Notes under the pieces: model-generated
Told to the model about the DNA's origin: nothing
Seen by the model: the letters and a program-made list of their open reading frames with translations, nothing else
Database searches by the model: none
Shown here: piece by piece, positions 37,442 to 46,102 of the stretch
How positions within the stretch are numbered: position 1 is the stretch's first letter
Layout: each line of letters starts with the position of its first letter
Source: Verrucomicrobiales bacterium
GTDB taxonomy: Bacteria; Verrucomicrobiota; Verrucomicrobiia; Limisphaerales; J093
Direction of reading: 5' to 3'
Assembly: GCA_015075445.1 (NCBI GenBank)
Contig: JABTUJ010000002.1
Span: 1-64,000, forward strand
Length of the DNA: 64,000 bases
Program-made: the position numbers and the translations under genes

Positions 37442-40400
37442 ATGGCGATGAACACGACGCGCACATGTCCGGAATGCGGGAAGCCGGTGGCGGCGACCGG
37501 CGTGCAGGGGCTGTGCCCGGAGTGCATGATGAAAGTGGGGCTGGCCACGGAGACCGACGATGCCGGCGCCGGTGAAGTGCCCGTCGCCGGAGCGCCTGAT
37601 TCGTCCGCGCCGCCCCCGGACGAAATCGCCCGGCTCTTTCCCCAACTGGAGATCGTTGAATGCCTCGGGCGTGGCGGGATGGGCGCGGTGTACAAGGCCC
37701 GCCAGCCCCGGCTCGACCGGTTCGTGGCCCTCAAGATTCTGCTGCGTCGGCGCCCGGACGGCGGCCCGGACACAGCGTTTGCCGAGCGGTTCGCCCGCGA
37801 GGCCCGCGCCCTGGCCCGGCTCAACCACCCCGAGATCGTGGCGGTGTACGACTATGGGGAGGCCGGTGGCTACCCGTACCTGGTGATGGAGTACGTGGAC
37901 GGTTTGACGCTCCGGCAACTGCTGCAACGGGGAAAGCTGGCGCCGCAAGAGGCGTTGGCCATCGTGCCGAAGATCTGCGAGGCCCTCCAGTTCGCCCACC
38001 AGCAGGGCATTGTCCATCGCGACATCAAGCCGGAGAACATCCTCCTGGACAAGCAAGGTCAGTTGAAGATCGCCGACTTCGGCATCGCCAAGATCCTCGT
38101 CCCTGGCGCGCAAGACTGGTCGCTGACGGGGGCGAAGGAAGTGGTGGGCACGCCGCCCTATATGGCACCGGAGCAGATCGAACACCCCGCGACGGTGGAC
38201 CATCGGGCGGACATCTATTCGTTGGGGGTTGTCTTCTACGAGATGCTGACCGGCGAGCTGCCGTTGGGCAAATTCGCGCCCCCCTCGCGGAAGGTGCACG
38301 TGGACGTGCGTTTGGACGAGGTCGTCCTCCGGGCGCTGGAGAAGGAGCCGGAGCGCCGCTACCAACACGCGAGCGAGGTGAAGACGGATGTCGAGACCAT
38401 TGCCCAAGCCGGCGATCTGGGGACTGGAGCTCCGTTGCCGCAACCGCCCGCCAGCCCGGCGAGCGACAGTCGCGGTGCAGCGACACGGAGCGTTCGAACC
38501 GGCGGGGTGCTTGGCTATGTCGCTCTGGGATGGTGCGTCGCCGCCATCCTCGGGTCTGCCGTGCTGTTGGCGATCCCGGGCCGTGCCGATTGGGCGCTGG
38601 GCTTGGCCGCGGTGGCCCTCGTGCTGGCGTTGGCCTTTGGTGTTCTGAACCCGCAGGAGCGGTGGAGCCGATTCGTAGCCGTCAGTTCGATCGTCACGCT
38701 CTGCCTCGGCGTCGGCGGAGGAGCGGTGCTGCGGCACACCCTGGCGCGGCGGGCACAAGGCCGACAAGCGGGCCAGCTTGGGCAGTCAGCCGCGGCGGGC
38801 GTGGAACACCAGCAACCGCCTGACGGCCCGGCCAGGCCGGGTTCCTCCCCGCGCCGGCTGCTCCGACTGCATCCGTACGGCCCCGTTGGCGTGCTGGCCG
38901 GCGCGCCGGACGGCCAGACCCTGGCCGTCGGGGGTGGCCGGTCCATGGTGAGACTCCTGGATGCCGGGAGCGGCGACCCGATTGCGACGCTGGCGCTGTT
39001 CAGCCCCGAGGAGGAATCCGTCCTCGCGGAGACGCAAACCGCACCGGGTGTCGAGGTGCGTGCGCTGGCGTTCTCCCCGGATTCGAGCGTGGTGGCCATC
39101 GGCAACAGCCTGGGCCAGGTTAAGCTGTTCGACGCGCGAAGCGGCGGGTTGGTGCGAGCACTCGACGACGCGGCAGGAAGGGCAACGAACCGCCCGGCCG
39201 CAGACAAGCTGCTGACGCTGCCTCGCGCGCTCGGGAACGTTTGGGCGCTGGCCTTCTCCCCCGACGGCGCGCTGCTGGCGACCTGCGGCGACCCGATGCC
39301 CGCCGCGGGGAGCGCCGGGGGACGAACCCTGAGCCATGGCGACTGCCCCGGGTTCTTGAAGCTGTGGGATGCCCGGACGGGCGCGCTGAAGCAGGACCTG
39401 GTGGGACACAGTTCGCAGGTGCATGACGTGGCGTTCTCGCCCGATGGGCGATTTCTCGCGAGCGTGGGGAACTGGTCCAATGCATCCGATCACGGCAGCG
39501 GAGTCAGACTCTGGGATCCACAGACTGGTCAGATGGTGAAAACGATCCGGCTGCCCGACAACGGCGGCGCCCTCTCGCTGGCCTTCTCGCCCGACGGCAG
39601 GCGCCTCGCCATCGGGGCGAAGCGCTATGACAAGGCCACGGACGTCACCAGTGGAGCGATCAGTGTCGCATATCCGGCCTCCGGCATGGTGGACCTGACC
39701 TGGCTGGTTCCGGTCTCCGTGCGACCGGTGGCGTTTTCGTCCGACGGAAAGTTCATTGGCGCGCGCAGTGCCCGCAACGCGGTGACCCTGTGGGATTCCA
39801 CGACCGGAACGGCGGCGCATGATCTCCAGTTGAGCGACAAGGCGGAGGGTGAGCGCTGGACCTCAGTTGCCTTCTCCCCGAAAGCCGACCGGCTGGCCAT
39901 CGGCGGGGTGGATGCCGAGCAACGCGGTTTCGTGGATCTGTGGGAGCTGCCCCTGAGTGTTGGTGCCGTGGAGCCAGCCCCGAAGCCCGGTGTGGACCCA
40001 GGCCCCACCGGCCTGGCCAGCGTGACCAACGTGGGCGGCTCCTACGGCACCCTGGTGTCGGGAGGCGGGCCGGGGAGTCTCGTTCAACTTGCGGGCCTTC
40101 CGGAGGTTCAACAGGACCTGGCCCTCACCGAGGCGCAGAAGGCGGCAGTACAGAGGGCGCTCAGCCGGTTCCAGGCATTCGAACAGCCGTTCATTCAGGC
40201 GGGCAGGACTCCTCCGCCTTCCGGCCAGGTTGCCTGGCATCTGGCCCGGCAGGCCGCGCACGCCCAGGAGGTCACGCGGACGAGCCAGGAGATTACCCAA
40301 GTCCTGACGAGCACGCAGCAGCGGCGGCTGGCAGAGATCAGCCTGCAAGACCAGGGCGCGGAGGCACTTTTTCAACCGGAGGTCGTGAAGACCCTCGGCC

Positions 40401-40786
40401 TGACTCCGGCTCAGCAACAGAGCCTGGCCCGGCTGCGGAAAGAGGCGGATCAACAGATCGCCGCCCGGATGGGTCGCCCGCGAGGGCTCGACGGCCGGCC
40501 GCTGACGCCCGGAGGCGGCGGCGGCTCTCGAGCCGGGACGAGCGCTGGTGGCGGGGCCGGAGTCGGCCGTCCGGGAGCGGGCGCTTCCCCCATCACCGGC
40601 GTGGCGGACATCATCCGGGCTTCGGAGCGCATGATGATCGAGGAGGTCCTGACGCCGGCGCAGCAAGCCCGATTGAAGGAGCTACAAGGCGAGCCCTGTC
40701 CCCTGAAACCCCGTTACCGAGCGAGGGCTGGGGGAGGCGGTGGCGGTTTCAGCTTCTCCGGACAGGGCAGCGGACCGCTTCCGTAG
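37442..40786 (+). CDS. Zinc-ribbon Ser/Thr protein kinase with WD40 sensor domain
   Basis: A 1114-residue protein; an alternative ATG lies two codons in (37,448). An N-terminal zinc ribbon (CPECG at 9-13, CPEC at 25-28) precedes a complete Hanks-type kinase: GRGGMG (76-81), Lys98, HRD (192-194), DFG (212-214), and an APE at 242-244. Three membrane helices follow (about 356-378, 384-402, 411-429). The outer part has about seven WD40 blades (AFSPDSSVVAIGNSLGQVKL and similar, residues about 480-840), then a helical tail containing LGLTPAQQQSLARL and LTPAQQARLKEL, which resembles Spy/CpxP-type LTxxQ helices. It is most simply a transmembrane stress sensor paired with the sigma factor at 36,646. 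Confidence 0.85.
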   Translation: MAMNTTRTCPECGKPVAATGVQGLCPECMMKVGLATETDDAGAGEVPVAGAPDSSAPPPDEIARLFPQLEIVECLGRGGMGAVYKARQPRLDRFVALKILLRRRPDGGPDTAFAERFAREARALARLNHPEIVAVYDYGEAGGYPYLVMEYVDGLTLRQLLQRGKLAPQEALAIVPKICEALQFAHQQGIVHRDIKPENILLDKQGQLKIADFGIAKILVPGAQDWSLTGAKEVVGTPPYMAPEQIEHPATVDHRADIYSLGVVFYEMLTGELPLGKFAPPSRKVHVDVRLDEVVLRALEKEPERRYQHASEVKTDVETIAQAGDLGTGAPLPQPPASPASDSRGAATRSVRTGGVLGYVALGWCVAAILGSAVLLAIPGRADWALGLAAVALVLALAFGVLNPQERWSRFVAVSSIVTLCLGVGGGAVLRHTLARRAQGRQAGQLGQSAAAGVEHQQPPDGPARPGSSPRRLLRLHPYGPVGVLAGAPDGQTLAVGGGRSMVRLLDAGSGDPIATLALFSPEEESVLAETQTAPGVEVRALAFSPDSSVVAIGNSLGQVKLFDARSGGLVRALDDAAGRATNRPAADKLLTLPRALGNVWALAFSPDGALLATCGDPMPAAGSAGGRTLSHGDCPGFLKLWDARTGALKQDLVGHSSQVHDVAFSPDGRFLASVGNWSNASDHGSGVRLWDPQTGQMVKTIRLPDNGGALSLAFSPDGRRLAIGAKRYDKATDVTSGAISVAYPASGMVDLTWLVPVSVRPVAFSSDGKFIGARSARNAVTLWDSTTGTAAHDLQLSDKAEGERWTSVAFSPKADRLAIGGVDAEQRGFVDLWELPLSVGAVEPAPKPGVDPGPTGLASVTNVGGSYGTLVSGGGPGSLVQLAGLPEVQQDLALTEAQKAAVQRALSRFQAFEQPFIQAGRTPPPSGQVAWHLARQAAHAQEVTRTSQEITQVLTSTQQRRLAEISLQDQGAEALFQPEVVKTLGLTPAQQQSLARLRKEADQQIAARMGRPRGLDGRPLTPGGGGGSRAGTSAGGGAGVGRPGAGASPITGVADIIRASERMMIEEVLTPAQQARLKELQGEPCPLKPRYRARAGGGGGGFSFSGQGSGPLP

Positions 40787-40800
40787 AAGGAAAGGAGTAA

Positions 40801-40925
40801 GTGCATAGGCAACCTGCAGTGAGATTGATGGCCATCGTCGTTTCGGCCCTCGCCACCTTGCCCGCCGCCGCGCAACTGGTCGAACCGGCCATTGCCATTG
40901 AGGTCAATGCCGTGGTTGGACGACC
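40801..40925 (+). pseudogene. Stub of a secreted-protein gene truncated by a transposase remnant
   Basis: An AAGGAAAGGAG ribosome-binding site precedes GTG at 40,801, placing it just downstream of the kinase. A signal peptide follows (MAIVVSALATLPAAAQ), then about 20 natural-looking residues ending at VNAVVG. From about 40,925 the sequence becomes antisense to the transposase fragment, and the frame stops at 41,079. It was probably the third gene of the sigma-kinase operon. Confidence 0.5.
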
Positions 40926-40931
40926 GGCCGG

Positions 40932-41153
40932 TCAGGCTGATGGCCGCTCCTCCCGTGGTGGGATCGAAGTCCGTACCTGCCCGACCAGGGAATGGAAGAC
41001 CAGACCCGCCACCAGGTCCGGCGCGGCGAGCTTGGGCGGACGCCGGCGGCCCGCTCCGTGCGCATCGAAGACGGCTTGAACCAGATCGGTCGGGAGGAAG
41101 CCCTGGAAGAGCGACTGGAAGTCCCCGGGAGCAAGCGGTGCCGTGATCAGCAT
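40932..41153 (-). pseudogene. N-terminal fragment of an IS4-type transposase
   Basis: The minus strand reads PGDFQSLFQGFLPTDLVQAV, then RRPPKLAAPDLVAGLVFHSL, the N-terminal region of IS4-family transposases. The catalytic DDE part is absent. No terminal inverted repeats or target-site duplication were found. This marks an old insertion and recombination point between the kinase operon and the stress-related region to the right. Confidence 0.6.
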
Positions 41154-41222
41154 CCGCAGCTTCTGCCCGATCCCTGATCCGTTGTTGATCGCTATCGTTA
41201 AATATCAGTCGCCTGGAATTTC

Positions 41223-41672
41223 CTAACGGCATTGGGGCTCGACCTCCGGCACCTCCCACACGTACCCGCCGGTGTGGCGCTTCACCTGCTTCCAGGTGCC
41301 CGGCGTGCCAGCCCCGGTGCAGACCCAGTCACCGCCGAGCGCATCGCGCCAGAACTCATTCAGGATCCGGGCGCCGGACTTCGGCGGGCCGATGATCGTG
41401 GTCGGGCTGCCGTTCTGGTACGTGGCTACGCGCTTGGCGATGGCTTCGGCCAGGAGGGTGAAGTTGTCGGCGGTCAACTCGCGGAACAGCGCCGTCTGTG
41501 TGAGACCCCTGCGTTTCTCTTCGCGATTCCCAGGCCGCTCGACCGCGGAAGGCTCCTTTGGGTGAACTACGGCGCACTCCGGTGCTTGGGGAGCGATTCC
41601 ACACTCGCGGCAAGGAAACGGTGCCACTCCACGGCGTCTGTTGGCAACCGAGTGCCCATCGTTGCCAACCAC
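41223..41672 (-). CDS. Hypothetical protein of an unrecognised repeated family
   Basis: A 149-residue frame. The last 90 residues read as real protein: ALFRELTADNFTLLAEAI, TYQNGSPTTIIGPPKSGAR, EFWRDALGGDW, and the end GGYVWEVPEVEPQ. The first 55 residues are arginine-rich and may be non-coding; no better start codon was found. A second, broken copy lies at 1-147 on the same strand, so the gene is duplicated within 41 kb. The family, fold and role are unknown. Confidence 0.45.
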   Translation of the reverse strand: MVGNDGHSVANRRRGVAPFPCRECGIAPQAPECAVVHPKEPSAVERPGNREEKRRGLTQTALFRELTADNFTLLAEAIAKRVATYQNGSPTTIIGPPKSGARILNEFWRDALGGDWVCTGAGTPGTWKQVKRHTGGYVWEVPEVEPQCR

Positions 41673-41761
41673 ACCGAACCGACGTAGCCTGCCGGGCGCT
41701 TGGCGGCGGATAGCGGTGGCTCGGTCCTCTCGAAAGCTCTCGTGGTGGTAGTTGGTGGGAT

Positions 41762-43453
41762 TTGTGGATCTTTACAGTCGATTTGGTACTTCTCGTTGGT
41801 GGCGTGCTGCTTCTGCTGGGCATTGTTTCCAGCACACTGGGCACACGGCTGGGCATGCCGGTGCTGGTCTTGTTCCTCCTGGTGGGGATGTTGGCCGGCT
41901 CGGAAGGGATCGGCGGCCTGGAATTCGAGGACTATCATCTGGCTCATGCCATCGGGACGCTTGCGCTGGCTATGATTCTGTTTGACGGAGGATTGGGCAC
42001 CTCGATGGCTGCCATCCGACTGGCGTGGGAGCCTTCCGTCCTCCTGGCCACGTTCGGGATGCTGGTAACCGCGTTGATCACCGGCGTTGCGGCTTCCTGG
42101 ATCCTGAATGTGTCCCTCTTAGAGGGGCTCTTGCTGGGAGGGATTGTTGGCTCGACAGATGCGGCGGCGGTGTTCGCGATTCTCCGTGGGGGGGGGTGTT
42201 GGGCTGCCAGTGCGGATTTCGGCCGTGCTCGAAACAGAGAGTGCGTCCAACGATCCGATGGCCATTTTTCTGACGGTGGGCTGAATTGAACTCCTGTTGG
42301 GGCACGATACCTTCGGCCCCGGGCTGCTCGGGCTGTTTGCTGGGCAGATGTTCATCGGCACCGCGGTGGGGTTGTTGGGGGGCTACGCGGCAGTGTGGCT
42401 GGTCAACCGGATCGAACTGGGAGCGACTGGGATGTATCCGGTACTCGTCAGCGCGTCCTGCCTGCTGACGTACGGCGTGGCTGTTCTGTTGGGTGGCAGC
42501 GGTTTCCTAGCCGTATACACCTGGCGGGCGTGGTGATCGGCAACAGGTGGCTGATGTTGCAGCAGGGGATTCGGAGGTTCCATGACGCGATCGCGTGGCT
42601 CGCCCAGATCGTGATGTTCGCCACTCCCGAGATCTCGATGCAGGCGCCCCTGCTGTTTGACGTGGTGTTCTTCATTGTGGTGGTTTCGGCAATCATCCAA
42701 GGAGTCAGTCTCAACCCGGTTGCGCGGTGGCTGGGGCTCGAACGTCCGCGCGAACCGGAACCCCCGGTCACGTTGGAGATCAGTTCGCTTCGACATGTCG
42801 ATGGCAAAGTGCTCGACTACCACGTCTCCGAGGAGTCTCGAGCAGCAGGCCGGACGGTTAAGAAATTGGCCCTGCCCGGCGGAGTTGTCATCGCGATGAT
42901 CACTCGAGGGGACAAGGTCATCCCGCCACAGGGGATCACACGGATTCACGCCGGCGACCACGTAATCATCGTGTTAAAGCCCGGCACGGAACCCCTGGTC
43001 AATCAGGTGTTTGGGCGAAGCCCCGAGGAACGAGCCACGGTGCCACACGCCGTCGAGTTTCCGTTTCGCGGGTCAACAACCATCGGCGAACTGGTGGAGT
43101 TCTACTCCCTTCGCATTGACGCTCCTGGGACGACAACCCTGGACGCCATTATGCGTCGCGAACTCGGTCCTGACCGAACCGAGGTTGACGCGGTTGTTGA
43201 GCTTGTGTTCTTGCCGCCGGATGGGCCTGCGACCTCCGCTACCACGGCGGGAGACCGCATCCCGGCCCCGCGGCCCGGGTTTCTGCCGCCTCGCTTGCAG
43301 CGCACACGGCTCGCCCAGCGGGAACCGACACCTTTCGTTGCTCCTCACCGATGCAGGTGCCCGGCGGCTTCCGGCTGGAAGATGACCCTCTCAACGCGCA
43401 GCCAGACGGGTCCGGCAGGAACCACCCACTCAAACTCATCGCCCTCGCGGTGA
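41762..43453 (+). pseudogene. CPA1-type K+/H+ antiporter, broken
   Basis: The start at TTG 41,762 gives WIFTVDLVLLVGGVLLLLGI, then membrane segments and [16 protein letters not shown], typical of NhaP2/CvrA-like antiporters. Three lesions follow: a G9 run at 42,188-42,196, where eight Gs would restore [20 protein letters not shown]; a TGA right after FLTVG (about 42,282); and an extra AC at about 42,518, where LAVY should be followed by LAGVVIGN. The 3' part keeps more membrane segments and a TrkA-C domain (GVVIAMITRGDKVIPPQGIT). The end overlaps the minus-strand Rnk-like gene. Either a pseudogene or several consensus errors. Confidence 0.7.
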
Positions 43454-43788
43454 CCCAGCATGGCCGTGCCAATCGGAGCCAGGACCAAGATCTGGCGCGA
43501 TTCATAGTCCGCCCGGTCCGGGAAGACCAGCGTGTACGTCATCACGTCGTCAGTGAGCAATTCGCGCAGCCGGGCCTTGGAGTTCATGGTGATCACATCC
43601 GCGGGGATCTCCGCGGGCGCAACGACCCGGGCGCGGTCCAGCTCAGCGCTCAACGCGCGCAGGTCATCGCGCGAGTTCCGCTGGTCCGTCACCAGGGCGC
43701 GAAGCCGGCGCATGTCCGCGGCGGTGACATAGATCGTGCGGTCGCTGGTCCGGGCTTGGGCAAGGGCAATGGATGGTGGAGGCATCAT
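43345..43788 (-). CDS. GreA/GreB-family factor, Rnk-like nucleoside diphosphate kinase regulator
   Basis: A 147-residue protein. DRTIYVTAADMRRLRALV and a short helical hairpin, then a compact C-terminal domain (LVFPDRADYESRQILVLAPI, GTAMLGHREGDEFEW) match Rnk and the C-terminal domain of GreA. Rnk-type factors bind RNA polymerase and influence nucleotide pools. Short N-terminal coiled coil, so it is not a full Gre cleavage factor. Two adjacent ATG codons at 43,788 and 43,785 are possible starts. It lies 22 bp after the antiporter gene on the same strand, probably in one operon. Confidence 0.75.
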   Translation of the reverse strand: MMPPPSIALAQARTSDRTIYVTAADMRRLRALVTDQRNSRDDLRALSAELDRARVVAPAEIPADVITMNSKARLRELLTDDVMTYTLVFPDRADYESRQILVLAPIGTAMLGHREGDEFEWVVPAGPVWLRVERVIFQPEAAGHLHR

Positions 43789-43810
43789 AGGACTCGTAGG
43801 GGTGGGAGAT

Positions 43811-46102
43811 TCACGTCGAAAGCCAGTAGGCCAGTTCCTTGACCTGTTCGGGCGTGCCGAGGACCAGGAGTTGGTCGCCGGGCTGGAGGGTTTCCGAGCT
43901 GCCCGGGGCCACGAGCCTTCGCCCCTGCCGCTCCATGGCCACCACTTGCACGCCCCACTGTGCGCGAAGACCCAGTGCCGAGAAGCGCTTGCCGGAATGC
44001 TTGAAGACTGAAGGTACCGAGAGTGGCAGGAGCCCCATCGCCTCAATCTCCGGTCCTTGCGGGTGGATCACGTCGCCGTTGGGGACGGCGGTCAACCACT
44101 GTTCGGCGCGGCGCAGATCCTCCTCGCGCCCAACCAGCAGCAGCGTGTCGTTGGGAAACAAGGCGGTGTCCGGCGCAGGGCTGGGAATGGGGATTCCCTG
44201 ACGTTCCACGGCCATCACCGTGCACGCGAAGCGGTCGCGGAGAGACAGCTCCTGGATGGTGCAGCCGACCGCCCGGGCGCCGGTCGAAACCAGGACATCA
44301 CTGGCCTGCAACTGCCAGCGGGGCGGGACGTCCCTCCCGCGTGCCGTGGCGGAAAGCCCGCTAAGGGGGGTGTCGGCCAACTGCGCACGCAGCTCGATTT
44401 CGAGACGGCTGTGCCAGCGGATGAGCTGCCGCCAGAGCCCCATCGCCAAGCCGCCCAGCGCGACGAGCAGCATCACGAAATGCCAGCCACCCAGCACGTC
44501 GTGCGGCAGCAGGGTGGCCAACCAGAGCGCGCTGGCGCCCACGGTGACCGTCTGGAGCAACGCCTTGAAGATGGGCCGCAGGGCCGCGCGTCGTGCGCCC
44601 GTAGGCACGGCCACCTCGGCACACATCATGGCGACCGCGTCAATCATGCGCCATAACGCCACCAGCGGCGCCAGCAGCACCACCCCAAACCCAAACCAGA
44701 AGAGCGTCGGCAACCCTCCGGGTGTTGGCCAGTCCTGACCCAGCCAGCGCTGCGACAAGCCGTAGAAGGGCGCTGCCAGCAGCAGCAAACCGGAGATCAA
44801 CAGAAGCTGCGCCGCGATCTGGAGGAGGCGCGGACCGATGATGCGCCAGACGCGGTGCGACTGCTGTCCCTGGCGCAACTGCTCGATCCAGTCGTGGTAG
44901 AGCCTGAACCACATGCGCAGCCGCTCGGGTTGGTAGGAATCCAGCCAATCGGCCATGGCTGGCGCCAGCCGGATCAAGAACGGGGTCGTCGCGGCGGTCA
45001 GCAGGCACAGGGCAACGGCGATGGGATAGAAATGTGGGGGCGCCAGTCCCCCCTCGACGGCGACCAACGCAAGGATCAGCGTGAACTCGCCGATCGCCGT
45101 CAGGGCCAAGCCGGCCTTGACAGCCTCCCTGGTCGGGTAGCCCACGGCGAGCAGCGCCAGGCTCGCGGCCAGCGCCCGCCCCACCATCGCCAACAGGAAC
45201 AGCCCGAGCACCAGCGGCCACACCTGTGCGAGGAGGGCGAAGTCAAAGAGCATGCCCATGGCCACGAAGAAGACGGCACCGAACACGTCGCAGAGCCCAG
45301 GGACCGCGCGCTCGATCTGGGCGCTGAGCCCGGAGCTCGAAACGATGGCACCGAGCAGGAAAGCGCCCAGGGCGGCGGAGAACCCGGCCTTGGCGGAAAG
45401 CAGTGCCATGAGCAGGAGCAGTCCCACGATCAGGAGGGTCTGCACTTCAGGCAGGGCGCGTCGAGCCAGGTACCGCAGCAAGGGCGGCACCAGCAAGAGG
45501 GCGAGCACCAGGAGACTGATCAGCACGGCGTTGAGACGGAGGACCGTGCCCATGACCGTGCCGGCATCGCTCGGGCCCGCTTGCGCCAGGGAGGTCAGGA
45601 TGGTGAGCATCACCACGGCGACCAGGTCGTCCAGCGCCGTCACGGTGAGCGCGGTTTGGCCGTGGCTCGAGTGCAGCGTGTGGGTGTCGCGGAGGCTCTT
45701 TCCGATGATCGCCGTGCTGGAGACCATCAGGAGGCTGGCCAGCACGAGACCGGTCTCGCCCGGCCAGCCCAGGGCCAGGCCTAAGAGGCGGCAGCCGTTG
45801 AGAATCAGAACGGCCGTCAGCACCGTGGCCAGGATCAGCGGGATGCCGACACGTTTGAGGCGTTGGAGTCGCAGCCCCTGCCCGATGGAGAAGATGAGAA
45901 AGACCAGACCGAGTTGCGCCAGGGTGTGGATGCGGGCGGCGTCGGTCACCAGAGGCAAGGACGGCGTGTGCGGTCCCACCAGGACGCCCACGGTGAGGTA
46001 GCCGAGGACCACCGGCAGGCCGAGGCGCTGGCAAAGCCACGCGACCACGGCCGCCAGCAGCACAACGATGCCGAGGTCTTGGATGAAGTCCACGCCGATC
46101 AT
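43811..46102 (-). CDS. CPA2-family cation/proton antiporter with two TrkA-C domains
   Basis: A 763-residue membrane protein. The first 380 residues have about 12 hydrophobic helices of the Kef/CPA2 type (GLPVVLGYLTVGVLVGPH, TALTVTALDDLVAVVM). Further helices follow (about 415-560). The cytoplasmic C-terminus holds two TrkA-C-type ligand-binding domains (FACTVMAVERQGIPIPSPA...LLLVGREEDL, and VQVVAMERQGRRLVAPGS...LLVLGTPEQV). It is expected to exchange K+ or Na+ for protons, gated by a ligand. The start ATG overlaps the stop of the upstream UspA gene (ATGA). Confidence 0.85.
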   Translation of the reverse strand: MIGVDFIQDLGIVVLLAAVVAWLCQRLGLPVVLGYLTVGVLVGPHTPSLPLVTDAARIHTLAQLGLVFLIFSIGQGLRLQRLKRVGIPLILATVLTAVLILNGCRLLGLALGWPGETGLVLASLLMVSSTAIIGKSLRDTHTLHSSHGQTALTVTALDDLVAVVMLTILTSLAQAGPSDAGTVMGTVLRLNAVLISLLVLALLLVPPLLRYLARRALPEVQTLLIVGLLLLMALLSAKAGFSAALGAFLLGAIVSSSGLSAQIERAVPGLCDVFGAVFFVAMGMLFDFALLAQVWPLVLGLFLLAMVGRALAASLALLAVGYPTREAVKAGLALTAIGEFTLILALVAVEGGLAPPHFYPIAVALCLLTAATTPFLIRLAPAMADWLDSYQPERLRMWFRLYHDWIEQLRQGQQSHRVWRIIGPRLLQIAAQLLLISGLLLLAAPFYGLSQRWLGQDWPTPGGLPTLFWFGFGVVLLAPLVALWRMIDAVAMMCAEVAVPTGARRAALRPIFKALLQTVTVGASALWLATLLPHDVLGGWHFVMLLVALGGLAMGLWRQLIRWHSRLEIELRAQLADTPLSGLSATARGRDVPPRWQLQASDVLVSTGARAVGCTIQELSLRDRFACTVMAVERQGIPIPSPAPDTALFPNDTLLLVGREEDLRRAEQWLTAVPNGDVIHPQGPEIEAMGLLPLSVPSVFKHSGKRFSALGLRAQWGVQVVAMERQGRRLVAPGSSETLQPGDQLLVLGTPEQVKELAYWLST

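Noticed and set aside
36941..38767. Minus-strand open frame of 608 codons opposite the sigma factor and kinase
   Set aside because: Antisense to two genes with complete motifs; no family resemblance.
44855..45784. Plus-strand open frame inside the CPA2 antiporter
   Set aside because: Glutamine/glycine/histidine-rich shadow of hydrophobic codons on the other strand.
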